Positions 1-6,386 of a stretch of 10,245 bases of DNA are shown here, in pieces. Position 1 is the stretch's first letter. Each line of letters starts with the position of its first letter. The position numbers were made by a program, and so were the translations under genes. The stretch is from contig SKQJ01000349.1 in NCBI GenBank assembly GCA_007119075.1, forward strand, positions 1 to 10,245. Direction: 5' to 3'. The notes under the pieces are model-generated. The model was not told where the DNA came from. It made no database searches and saw nothing but the letters and a program-made list of their open reading frames with translations. The stretch is from Bacteroidales bacterium. GTDB taxonomy: Bacteria; Bacteroidota; Bacteroidia; Bacteroidales; PUMT01.

Positions 1-590
1 ATTTTGTAATTGAAAAACAGCACCTGGGCAAGAAACTGGTTGTCAAAGATAAAATCATCGGAATTGGCACTGAAGTCGAATCCCTCGAGCACCTCACGGG
101 AGTAGGCCCTGAACCCGGTGTGGTACTCGGAAAGCTTCTGGTTCATCAACAGATTCTGTATAAACGTAAGCAGCCTGTTGGCCAAATATTTATGAAGGGG
201 CATCCCCCCTTCCAGCGCCCCATTTCCAAGTATACGCGAGCCCAGCACCACGGGGAATACCCCGTTTGCGATCAGGTAGCACATTGAATGGATCAGCCGG
301 GGCGTGTACTGGTAGTCGGGATGAAGCATCACAACAATATCGGCGCCCAGCTCGAGCGCCTTTTTGTAGCAGGACTTCTGGTTGCCTCCGTAGCCCAGGT
401 TCTTCTCATGTTTGATAATATGCCGGATATTCAGGCTTTCAGCAACTTTCAGTGTATCATCGCGGCTGTTGTCGTCAACCAGTATTACCATATCTACAAT
501 ATCAAAAGGTATCTCGCCGTAGGTTTTTTCAAGCGTCTTCGCCGCATTGTAAGCCGGTAAAACCACCACTACCTTTTTATTGTAAATCAT
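1..590 (-). CDS. Family 2 glycosyltransferase (DPM/DPG-synthase-like), partial at left edge
   Basis: The reverse strand reads open from ATG at 590 to the window edge, giving about 196 N-terminal residues; the C-terminus lies outside the window. The protein opens with KKVVVVLPAYNAAKTL, the first strand of a GT-A fold. It continues with the nucleotide-sugar motif DDNSRDDT (residues 39-46), EKNLGYGGNQK (62-72) and HPDYQY (90-95), where D92 stands in the place of the metal-binding DxD aspartate. This set is typical of bacterial GT2 enzymes related to dolichol- or polyprenyl-phosphate sugar transferases, which move a sugar from an NDP-sugar onto a lipid or glycan on the cytoplasmic face of the membrane. 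No membrane segment is visible in the part present. The donor and acceptor cannot be read from the sequence. It lies 56 bp downstream of the DUF421 gene on the same strand and may be co-transcribed. Upstream of the ATG (CTGAAGTCTT) there is no good ribosome binding site, which is usual for Bacteroidota. Confidence 0.9.
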   Translation of the reverse strand, partial: MIYNKKVVVVLPAYNAAKTLEKTYGEIPFDIVDMVILVDDNSRDDTLKVAESLNIRHIIKHEKNLGYGGNQKSCYKKALELGADIVVMLHPDYQYTPRLIHSMCYLIANGVFPVVLGSRILGNGALEGGMPLHKYLANRLLTFIQNLLMNQKLSEYHTGFRAYSREVLEGFDFSANSDDFIFDNQFLAQVLFFNYK

Positions 591-646
591 AAGACTTCAG
601 ATCAGTTTAGCAGGCATTTCGCTTACATTTCATCCAGCTCCGGTCA

Positions 647-1162
647 TTAAGCATTCTCAACATCGCCAAGAGTTTCCGCCTCGCGGTTTATCCCGGGAAT
701 GATCGTAATGTCACCCGTGGTTTCAAGAACTATGGCATCTATATCTTTTAATTCGGCTATCCCCCTTTTCCTGGCGGCAACATAGATTTCCTCGATGGTG
801 ATCCTCTCTTTTTGCCTCATACGATCAAGGAGCTCACCCTTGTAGAGCAATAGTACCGGCTGACTGGTCACTAATTTCTTTACCGTTTTGATCCTGACCG
901 AAAGCCAGGTAATGAAAAACTGGAGGAAAATCAGCAATGCAAAAACCAGCAATCCATCCGCAAGGGCCACATCTTTGTTCAGGGCCACGTTTGCAAGAGC
1001 TGAACCCAGGGCAACAGTTATTATAAAATCAAATGCATTCATTTTTGTAAGGGTCCTTTTCCCGGAAACCCGAAGGAACAGGATCATGCCGCCATAAGCA
1101 AGTATGGTAACGAAAAAGGACCTCGCCAGGCTTTGCCAGGAATCGAAAAAAATATTTTCCAT
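647..1162 (-). CDS. DUF421/YetF-family membrane protein
   Basis: This is a protein of 172 residues if the ATG at 1162 is used. The frame stays open to 1210, but that extension (MTLPRKARLTAAKINV) does not look like part of the family, while MENIFFDSWQSL begins just before the first membrane helix as expected. Three hydrophobic helices can be seen: about residues 15-31, 44-61 (with the family-typical stretch GKRTLTKMNAFDFIITVALGS at 34-54) and 67-90. A soluble alpha/beta domain of about 80 residues follows (YetF C-terminal domain; LLLYKGELL, ERITIEEIYVAARKRGI, IDAIVLETTGDITIIP). Relatives include Bacillus YetF and YdfS and Escherichia YcaP. Their biochemical role is poorly known; some spore-former members affect germination, which is irrelevant here. 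The length is on the short side for the family but all core parts are present. A promoter-like sequence lies about 70 bp upstream. The membership is secure; the function is unknown. Confidence 0.87.
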   Translation of the reverse strand: MENIFFDSWQSLARSFFVTILAYGGMILFLRVSGKRTLTKMNAFDFIITVALGSALANVALNKDVALADGLLVFALLIFLQFFITWLSVRIKTVKKLVTSQPVLLLYKGELLDRMRQKERITIEEIYVAARKRGIAELKDIDAIVLETTGDITIIPGINREAETLGDVENA

Positions 1163-1236
1163 AACATTGATTTTTGCTGCCGTCAACCGCGCCTTCCGGG
1201 GCAGTGTCAAATATGGTCAATTATTCAGACCGACAT

Positions 1237-1267
1237 CAAAAATAGGAAATTGGATCGGAATTACAAC
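1237..1267 (-). promoter_or_regulatory. Candidate Bacteroidota-type promoter for the DUF421 gene
   Basis: On the minus strand a perfect TAnnTTTG element (TATTTTTG, 1244 to 1237) is preceded by GTTG (1267 to 1264) with a 19-bp spacer. The known Bacteroidota consensus is TTTG, about 19-21 bp, TAnnTTTG, so the -33 part matches three of four positions. The predicted start near 1230 would leave a leader of about 70 nt before the ATG at 1162. Such motifs occur by chance in AT-rich DNA, so this is a moderate call. Confidence 0.42.
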
Positions 1268-1276
1268 TTCGGCTAT

Positions 1277-1296
1277 TCTGATCCCCTCTGATCCCC
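1277..1296. repeat. Perfect tandem decamer TCTGATCCCC x2
   Basis: TCTGATCCCC occurs at 1277-1286 and again immediately at 1287-1296 with no mismatch. The period of 10 bp is about one turn of the helix, so both copies would face the same side. The pair sits about 10 bp upstream of the candidate -33 element of the minus-strand promoter. That position suits a regulator binding site, but a simple replication-slippage duplication is equally possible. Confidence 0.8.
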
Positions 1297-1466
1297 CAAC
1301 AAGTCATTAAGCTGCTGGCATTATCTACCCCATACGAGCGTTCAATCATCCATCGGGATTAAACGTTTTCAGCGCCTGTGGCTTGCCTGGTTCTCCGACA
1401 GCTCCACAACTCATCCCGCCGGTTTTCCCGTTCATCCGGCTCGTTTAACGGTTCGGGCCGTTTTGC

Positions 1467-1497
1467 TTTCACAGGATCCGGGCACACATTATTTTTG
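1467..1497 (+). promoter_or_regulatory. Candidate Bacteroidota-type promoter for the receptor operon
   Basis: A perfect TAnnTTTG element (TATTTTTG, 1490-1497) has TTTC (1467-1470) 19 bp upstream, one mismatch from the TTTG consensus at -33. Transcription would begin near 1504, leaving a short leader of about 25 nt before the ATG at 1530. The inverted repeat AACGG-N6-CCGTT (1447-1462) abuts the upstream side and could be an operator. No other good promoter match was seen before the receptor gene. Confidence 0.48.
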
Positions 1498-1529
1498 GAT
1501 TCAGTCTGAAATCGTACCTGTTCAAATTT

Positions 1530-3656
1530 ATGAGGTCATTACTTTTTATACTATTTAATTTTCTGACAATTGCCGCCGGCACACAGGTTCAGATCTCAGG
1601 GAGCGTGGAAACAGTTTCCGGATCCCCTGTTTCAGGCGCAAATGTCTATATCCTTGATTCGTATGACGGCGGCACTACCGATAGTCATGGCCGGTTTGCT
1701 TTTGCCACTGATCTTGAAGGGGAACAGACACTCATGATAAGCTTTGTAGGTTATGACCCACAGATCCTCCGGATCGACATTGATGGTATTGTGGGGCCCC
1801 TGGCAATACAACTTGATCCAAAGCCGGAAGAGATCGAAGGAGTGATGATCATGGCCGGAACATTCGAAGCAGGCGACAGGCATAAATCGGTAATTCTGAG
1901 TCCCATGGACGTCGCACTGACTGCAGGGGCAGGGGGCGATATCTTCAGTGCGTTCGGCACCCTGCCGGGTTCTCACAGGATCGGGGAGGAGGGCCGACTG
2001 TTTGTCCGAGGTGGAGAAGGCCACGAAACAAGCACATTTATGGATGGCATGCTGATCAATACCCCCTATTTTTCGAGAATGCCCGATCTGCCTACACGCG
2101 GAAGATTTTCCCCCTTGCTTTTCCATGGGGCGGTTTTCAGTACCGGCGGTTATTCGGCCGAATTCGGCCAGGCGCTATCATCAATTGTTGCCCTCAACAC
2201 GACTGCCCTCGAGCAGGAAAACAGATCCGGCATCTCGATCCTGACAGTAGGGGCACAGGGTTCGCATGCCCGGCGGTGGGAAAACTCGTCACTGGCCCTT
2301 ACCGGTGAACTGCTTCATATGGGATTGAGCAACAAAATCTTCCAAACAGAGATTGACTGGATAAACGATCCGGTCATTGCCGGCTTGACCCTAATGTTCA
2401 GGCAAAAGACCAGTGAGACCGGGATGATCAAGACCTTTGGAAGCTTCAATCACAATTCAAGCAGGATGTGGCACCATAATTTCCGGGAATCGGTCTGCCA
2501 GGATATTTCCCTGCTGAACAACAACAGCTATATCAACACCACCTATAACGAAGAGCTTAACGAAAACTGGATCTTGCATGCCGGGGTAGCGCTGAACCTG
2601 GATTCTGAAAACATCGGCATTGATTACAATAACATCCTCTCAAAACGGACCGGCACACAGGCAAGGATCACTCTTACCAGCCTTTCGGCGGAACACATAA
2701 CCACCAAAGCCGGTGTTGGTCACAAGTTTTATGATTACAGTCAGCATATACTGATGAACGGTGATTTTCTGCTGTCATTTTCCAATCACCAGCTTTTCTC
2801 ATTTGTTGAATCGGAGGCTAAAATAACCCGGGCCGTTACGGTGCGTGCGGGCCTGAGGGCCGAGCACAATTCGGTAACAACAGCAACCAATCTTAACCCG
2901 AGATTATCGGCAGCGTTAAAAACCGGCAAAAGCAGCCAGGTCTCTGCGGCATACGGCACCTTCATCCAGAACCCACAGGATGATTACTTGAAATTTACTG
3001 CCGGCCTTAAACCGGAAATGGCAGAACACTGGATACTCTCCTGGCAGTATAAAGAGGCGCCATATACCCTTCGTGTGGAGGCCTACTATAAGGACTATAC
3101 CAACCTGGTAAGATTCAGGGATGAATTTTCGCCGGAGCCCGGAAACTTTTCAAATACCGGTTCAGGTTATGCCCGGGGGATTGATGTATTCTGGAGGAAC
3201 CAGAAGCCTTTCGGCAGAAGCGATTACTGGGTATCATATTCATGGATCGATGCCAGGCGCATTTACAGGGACTTTCCTGTCCGGGCCACTCCGCATTTTG
3301 TGCCGGAGCACAACCTCTCGGCAGTATATAAAAAGTTTTTTACAGGAATCAACTCATTTGTTTCCGGCACATGGTCGCTGGCGAGCGGCAGGCCCTATTA
3401 CAATCCAAACAACCCTTATTTCATGGCCGACCGGACAAAGCCATTTACTGATGTAAGCCTGGGATTTACCCATGTTTTTTACCTGTTTAACCGGCAGTCG
3501 GTAACTCACCTGGTGCTCAACAATATTTTCGGATTCAATAATATTTACGGTTATACCTATAGCCAAACGCCCGACGATGACGGATTTTTCGGGTCGAAAC
3601 CGGTCATTTCACCGCAGAAACAAATGGCAGTTCTGCTGATTTCGCTTCAGCTATAA
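1530..3656 (+). CDS. TonB-dependent outer-membrane receptor with N-terminal carboxypeptidase-regulatory-like domain
   Basis: The 708-residue product begins with a signal peptide (MRSLLFILFNFLTIAAG, cleaved near residues 16-18). Next comes a beta-sandwich of the CarboxypepD_reg-like type at about 20-96 (VQISGSVET, GANVYILDS, GGTTDSHGRFAF, ISFVGYDPQILRI). The plug domain covers about 100-220, with VRGGEGHETSTFMDGMLI at 159-176 and GGYSAEFGQALSSIVAL near its end. The rest, to about 708, has the alternating pattern of a 22-strand barrel (GLRAEHNSV, NPRLSAALK, SAAYGTFIQNP, YSWIDARR). Proteins of this family take up a ligand across the outer membrane, driven by TonB-ExbBD. The ligand is unknown: no SusD partner or degradative enzyme is adjacent. 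The plug resembles the group annotated as receptors without SusD. The C-terminus ends in SLQL rather than the usual terminal aromatic. A TPR-like gene starts 48 bp downstream and is probably in the same transcript. The family is secure; the substrate is not. Confidence 0.92.
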   Translation: MRSLLFILFNFLTIAAGTQVQISGSVETVSGSPVSGANVYILDSYDGGTTDSHGRFAFATDLEGEQTLMISFVGYDPQILRIDIDGIVGPLAIQLDPKPEEIEGVMIMAGTFEAGDRHKSVILSPMDVALTAGAGGDIFSAFGTLPGSHRIGEEGRLFVRGGEGHETSTFMDGMLINTPYFSRMPDLPTRGRFSPLLFHGAVFSTGGYSAEFGQALSSIVALNTTALEQENRSGISILTVGAQGSHARRWENSSLALTGELLHMGLSNKIFQTEIDWINDPVIAGLTLMFRQKTSETGMIKTFGSFNHNSSRMWHHNFRESVCQDISLLNNNSYINTTYNEELNENWILHAGVALNLDSENIGIDYNNILSKRTGTQARITLTSLSAEHITTKAGVGHKFYDYSQHILMNGDFLLSFSNHQLFSFVESEAKITRAVTVRAGLRAEHNSVTTATNLNPRLSAALKTGKSSQVSAAYGTFIQNPQDDYLKFTAGLKPEMAEHWILSWQYKEAPYTLRVEAYYKDYTNLVRFRDEFSPEPGNFSNTGSGYARGIDVFWRNQKPFGRSDYWVSYSWIDARRIYRDFPVRATPHFVPEHNLSAVYKKFFTGINSFVSGTWSLASGRPYYNPNNPYFMADRTKPFTDVSLGFTHVFYLFNRQSVTHLVLNNIFGFNNIYGYTYSQTPDDDGFFGSKPVISPQKQMAVLLISLQL

Positions 3657-3704
3657 CAAATAAGTCAAAAGCAATCTGACATAATAAATTCTTACCTAAA
3701 CATT

Positions 3705-4346
3705 ATGATTATGAAAAAGTTATTGATTCTTCTTGTCGCTTTCGCCTTCCCGGCACTCACTTTCGGTCAGCAGGACCGCTACCAGCAATCCATGCTCAGG
3801 GCAATTGAAAGAGTGAACAGCGCCTCATCCATTAATGAATACCAGGGTGCGGCCAACATCTTTGAGCGGATCGCGCAGGCAGAAAAAACGGAGTGGCTGC
3901 CTCTCTACCATGCCGGACACATTTATGTGATGATTGCCATTGAAGAGCCTGACCTGAAGGCGAAGGACCATTACCTTGACAAGGCACAGGAATTTGTTGA
4001 CAGGGCCCTGAAAAATGCTCCTGATGAATCGGAATTATTTGCCCTGCAGGCATTTATCTATCCCATAAGAATGTCGATCGATCCGATGGTCCGTGGCATG
4101 GAATTGTTCGACCGGTTGAATGCCGCCCTCGACAGGGCAATAAGGCTCAACCCGGAAAATCCCCGGGGGCACTATTTAAGGGCAATTACTACCCTTAATA
4201 TGCCGGAGGCTTTCGGTGGAGGGCCCGCTGCGGCAAAACCGATTTTTGTCACTGCAAAGGAAAAATTTGATAATTTTAAGCCTGAATCTCCTCTCTGGCC
4301 TGACTGGGGAAAGGAGCATAATGAGGAGGAACTGAACAAGCTTTAA
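3705..4346 (+). CDS. Secreted TPR-like protein
   Basis: The 213-residue product carries a clear signal peptide (MKKLLILLVAFAFPALTFGQQ), with cleavage likely after TFG; no lipobox cysteine is present, so it should be free in the periplasm or exported. Two ATGs are possible, at 3705 and 3711; the second puts the lysines directly at the N-terminus and may be the true start. The mature part is nearly all helical and contains TPR-like pairs: about residues 62-100 (LYHAGHIYVMIAI, AQEFVDRALKNAPDESELFALQAFIY) and 130-165 (LNAALDRAIRLNPENPRGHYLRAITTL). The conserved A/G-L-x-P spacing supports TPR, though the repeats are degenerate. It ends with a short acidic tail. TPR proteins serve as protein-binding scaffolds; the partner here is unknown, and the preceding receptor 48 bp upstream is the obvious candidate by position. 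I do not recognise a named family. Confidence 0.85.
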   Translation: MIMKKLLILLVAFAFPALTFGQQDRYQQSMLRAIERVNSASSINEYQGAANIFERIAQAEKTEWLPLYHAGHIYVMIAIEEPDLKAKDHYLDKAQEFVDRALKNAPDESELFALQAFIYPIRMSIDPMVRGMELFDRLNAALDRAIRLNPENPRGHYLRAITTLNMPEAFGGGPAAAKPIFVTAKEKFDNFKPESPLWPDWGKEHNEEELNKL

Positions 4347-4348
4347 AT

Positions 4349-4430
4349 GTCGGACTGAACGCCCGGGGTCGGCCGACTGGTCTCAAATGGCATGAAATGC
4401 GGCAGTTGCCGGAAGCAAGCCCCCGGCAAC
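4349..4430 (+). promoter_or_regulatory. Structured gap between TPR gene and kinase gene (hairpin and palindrome)
   Basis: The 128-bp gap before the kinase start holds a perfect 8-bp stem, GTTGCCGG (4405-4412) with CCGGCAAC (4423-4430) and a 10-nt loop, and a 10-bp palindrome, GTCGGCCGAC (4368-4377). A further GTCGG at 4349-4353 could pair with CCGAC at 4373-4377 instead. No run of T follows the stem, so it is not a standard intrinsic terminator. It may be an RNA processing or attenuation site that sets different levels for the receptor pair and the kinase pair. Confidence 0.45.
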
Positions 4431-4474
4431 CCCGAAGCCCTCTCAGATGCCGCTTACCGGATAACCAATATCAA

Positions 4475-5530
4475 ATGAAGGAAAATATCATTACAATAAA
4501 AAAGATCCTCCTGATTCTGGCCTTCCTTGTGATCATCGGGAATGGGATTGTTTTGTTGCTGGTTATCCCGCCGGATCAATTCACTTTTGGTATCTTTCTC
4601 ACAAATACAATATATTCGATCTTGTTCGGCGGGGCTCTTGCCGCCGGAATCTCCTGGATTCTTTTCTGGCTTGAGAAACGGCATCCCTGGCTGAAAAATC
4701 CCCTGAAAAGGCTGGTTCTTCAATTAACTCTGACTATCGGTTACAGTCTGATGATAGTTGGCATTATGATACTGATCATGGCACTCTGGCTGGAGGGAGG
4801 ACTTCCGCCAGAATTGCTTTATGAGAGCAGCCTGTTTATGATTCAGGTTGTCCTGTTCTTCCTTCTGCTTTCCATGCTTGTGACCCATGTATTCCTGTTT
4901 TTCAAAAACTGGAAGAAATCGGTGGTTTTGCAGGAACAACTCAAAAGGGAGCAGCTGGCACTGCGTTACGAAACATTGAAAAACCAGGTAAATCCCCATT
5001 TCCTCTTTAACAGCCTTAATTCAATATCATCGCTGATTAAAAGCGACCCGGCGAAAGCCGAACTTTTCGTGAAAAAACTCTCGGAGGTATTCCGGTACGT
5101 GCTTGAACAGAAAGACAATGAAATAACTACCGTCGATGCAGAATTAAGCTTCCTTGAATCGTATGTCTACCTGCAAAAAATAAGATTCGGCGACAACCTT
5201 GTCGTAAATTTGGATGTCATGGAACGAAATCATTTTATCATACCCCTTTCACTGCAGATGCTTGTTGAAAATGCGATCAAACACAACGTGATCTCAAAGG
5301 AATTTCCCCTTACGATATCTGTTTACAGCAAAGAGGGGTATGTTGTGGTGACAAATAACCTGAAGAAAAAACAGGCCCTGAATTCCGGGAATACCGGCCT
5401 GGAAAATATCAGGTCCAGGTATGGGTTCTTTACTTCAAAGCCGGTGATCATAAGGGAAGATGATGGAAATTTTACAGTGGAGATCCCTCTTTTTGAAGCG
5501 GTATCTCCCATAAATGCGGATCGATCATGA
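4475..5530 (+). CDS. LytS/YehU-type sensor histidine kinase with four membrane helices
   Basis: This is a kinase of 351 residues from ATG 4475. The frame is open from 4397, but that extension (MRQLPEASPRQPRSP...) is low-complexity and runs through the hairpin, while MKENIITIKKILLILAF starts right before the first helix. Four membrane helices are seen at about 11-31, 39-66, 78-106 and 117-143, with short loops, so there is no large extracytoplasmic sensor domain. A short coiled linker (145-170) leads to the His_kinase domain: NPHFLFNSLNSISSLI with phospho-acceptor H175, then the ATP-binding part with LQMLVENAIKHN (N266, H270), VVVTNNL and the glycine-containing GNTGLENIRSRYG (305-317). All expected catalytic residues are present. 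It should autophosphorylate and pass phosphate to the LytTR regulator that starts 28 bp downstream. The signal is unknown; helices of this kind may sense the membrane state or a partner protein. Confidence 0.93.
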   Translation: MKENIITIKKILLILAFLVIIGNGIVLLLVIPPDQFTFGIFLTNTIYSILFGGALAAGISWILFWLEKRHPWLKNPLKRLVLQLTLTIGYSLMIVGIMILIMALWLEGGLPPELLYESSLFMIQVVLFFLLLSMLVTHVFLFFKNWKKSVVLQEQLKREQLALRYETLKNQVNPHFLFNSLNSISSLIKSDPAKAELFVKKLSEVFRYVLEQKDNEITTVDAELSFLESYVYLQKIRFGDNLVVNLDVMERNHFIIPLSLQMLVENAIKHNVISKEFPLTISVYSKEGYVVVTNNLKKKQALNSGNTGLENIRSRYGFFTSKPVIIREDDGNFTVEIPLFEAVSPINADRS

Positions 5531-5558
5531 AGATATCGTATTGCTATACTGAACTTTT

Positions 5559-6329
5559 ATGCCAATGAAGGTAATCATACTGGAAGATGAGCAGCCCGCA
5601 CTGCAACAGCTCAGGGACCTGCTGCTGAGGTATGACGACACAATCGAGATTACCGCAGTCTTCGACTCGGTCAAGGATATTGTCTCCTGGCTAAGGTCCA
5701 ATCCCCACCCGGATCTTGTCTTTATGGATATCCAGGTAGCCGACGGACTCTGTTTTGAGGTATTCGAGCATGTCCAGGTCAAATCACCGGTTATTTTCAC
5801 CACCGCGTACCAGGAGTATGCCATTAGGGCATTCAAGGTAAACAGCATCGATTACCTTCTCAAGCCGCTCAACTTGCCTGAATTAAAGGCGGCAATGGAA
5901 AAATTCGGCAGGCATTACCATACCGGCGCAGTTGTCCCCGCCATTCGCGAGGAAATTATCCAAAGCGTAAGAAAAATGCTGGAAAAGACCTGCAAAACCC
6001 GGTTCGTGGTCAAAACAGGAGAGCACCTCCGGTCAGTTTCGACAAGCGATATTCACATCTTTCTCAGTCAGGACAAAACCACTTATATTAATACCGCCGA
6101 AAACCGTAACTTCATTATCGACTATTCACTCGATCAGATCATGCAGATGATTGACGGTGAACAATTCTTCCGAATCAACCGGCAGAGCATAATAAGCCGG
6201 GATGCCATTTCCGATATAGTGGTATATTCCAGCAGCCGCCTGAAAATAAAATTAAAGCTTGCAAACCGCGAACCCCTTATAGTAAGCCGTGATAAGGTCA
6301 ATGACTTTAAATCATGGCTGGATGGCTGA
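5559..6329 (+). CDS. LytTR-family response regulator
   Basis: The 256-residue product has an N-terminal receiver domain (about 3-120) with the acidic pair E9/D10 in IILEDEQPA, phospho-acceptor D57 in LVFMDIQ, the threonine T81/T82 in IFTTAYQEYAI and K102 in DYLLKP; all active-site residues are in place. A linker (about 121-150) leads to a LytTR DNA-binding domain (about 151-254), recognised by DIHIFLSQDKTTYINT, FFRINRQSIIS and a strand-rich end (LKIKLKLANREPLIVSRDKV). LytTR proteins bind pairs of short direct repeats upstream of target genes. It is the partner of the kinase 28 bp upstream and is almost certainly in the same transcript. Its targets are unknown; nearby genes are the first to test. 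The start could also be M3 at 5565, which would place MKVIILEDE at the N-terminus. Confidence 0.94.
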   Translation: MPMKVIILEDEQPALQQLRDLLLRYDDTIEITAVFDSVKDIVSWLRSNPHPDLVFMDIQVADGLCFEVFEHVQVKSPVIFTTAYQEYAIRAFKVNSIDYLLKPLNLPELKAAMEKFGRHYHTGAVVPAIREEIIQSVRKMLEKTCKTRFVVKTGEHLRSVSTSDIHIFLSQDKTTYINTAENRNFIIDYSLDQIMQMIDGEQFFRINRQSIISRDAISDIVVYSSSRLKIKLKLANREPLIVSRDKVNDFKSWLDG

Positions 6330-6386
6330 GTATTTTTTTGTATCTTTAAACAACGGATCCGCCACATATTGCATAATAGCAAATGT

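Larger units (their letters stand above)
1163..1529. other. Divergent intergenic region with two candidate promoters
   Basis: These 367 bp separate the minus-strand DUF421 gene from the plus-strand receptor gene. I see no credible gene here; short open frames lack family features. The region holds a TATTTTTG element for each direction (minus at 1237-1244, plus at 1490-1497), a perfect tandem decamer at 1277-1296, and two short inverted repeats: GCCGG/CCGGC at 1418-1422 and 1436-1440, and AACGG/CCGTT at 1447-1451 and 1458-1462. The second hairpin lies just upstream of the receptor's candidate -33 element. Confidence 0.7.

Noticed and set aside
288..560. Plus-strand open frame of 90 codons at the left edge
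   Set aside because: It lies antisense within the glycosyltransferase gene, whose motifs are unmistakable on the other strand.
1632..2126. Minus-strand open frame of 164 codons
   Set aside because: It is antisense to the receptor gene, is rich in unusual Cys/His/Ser runs and shows no family motif.
4397..4474. In-frame N-terminal extension of the kinase
   Set aside because: It is a Pro/Arg-rich stretch that crosses a perfect hairpin and has no membrane or domain features; the ATG at 4475 fits the family better.
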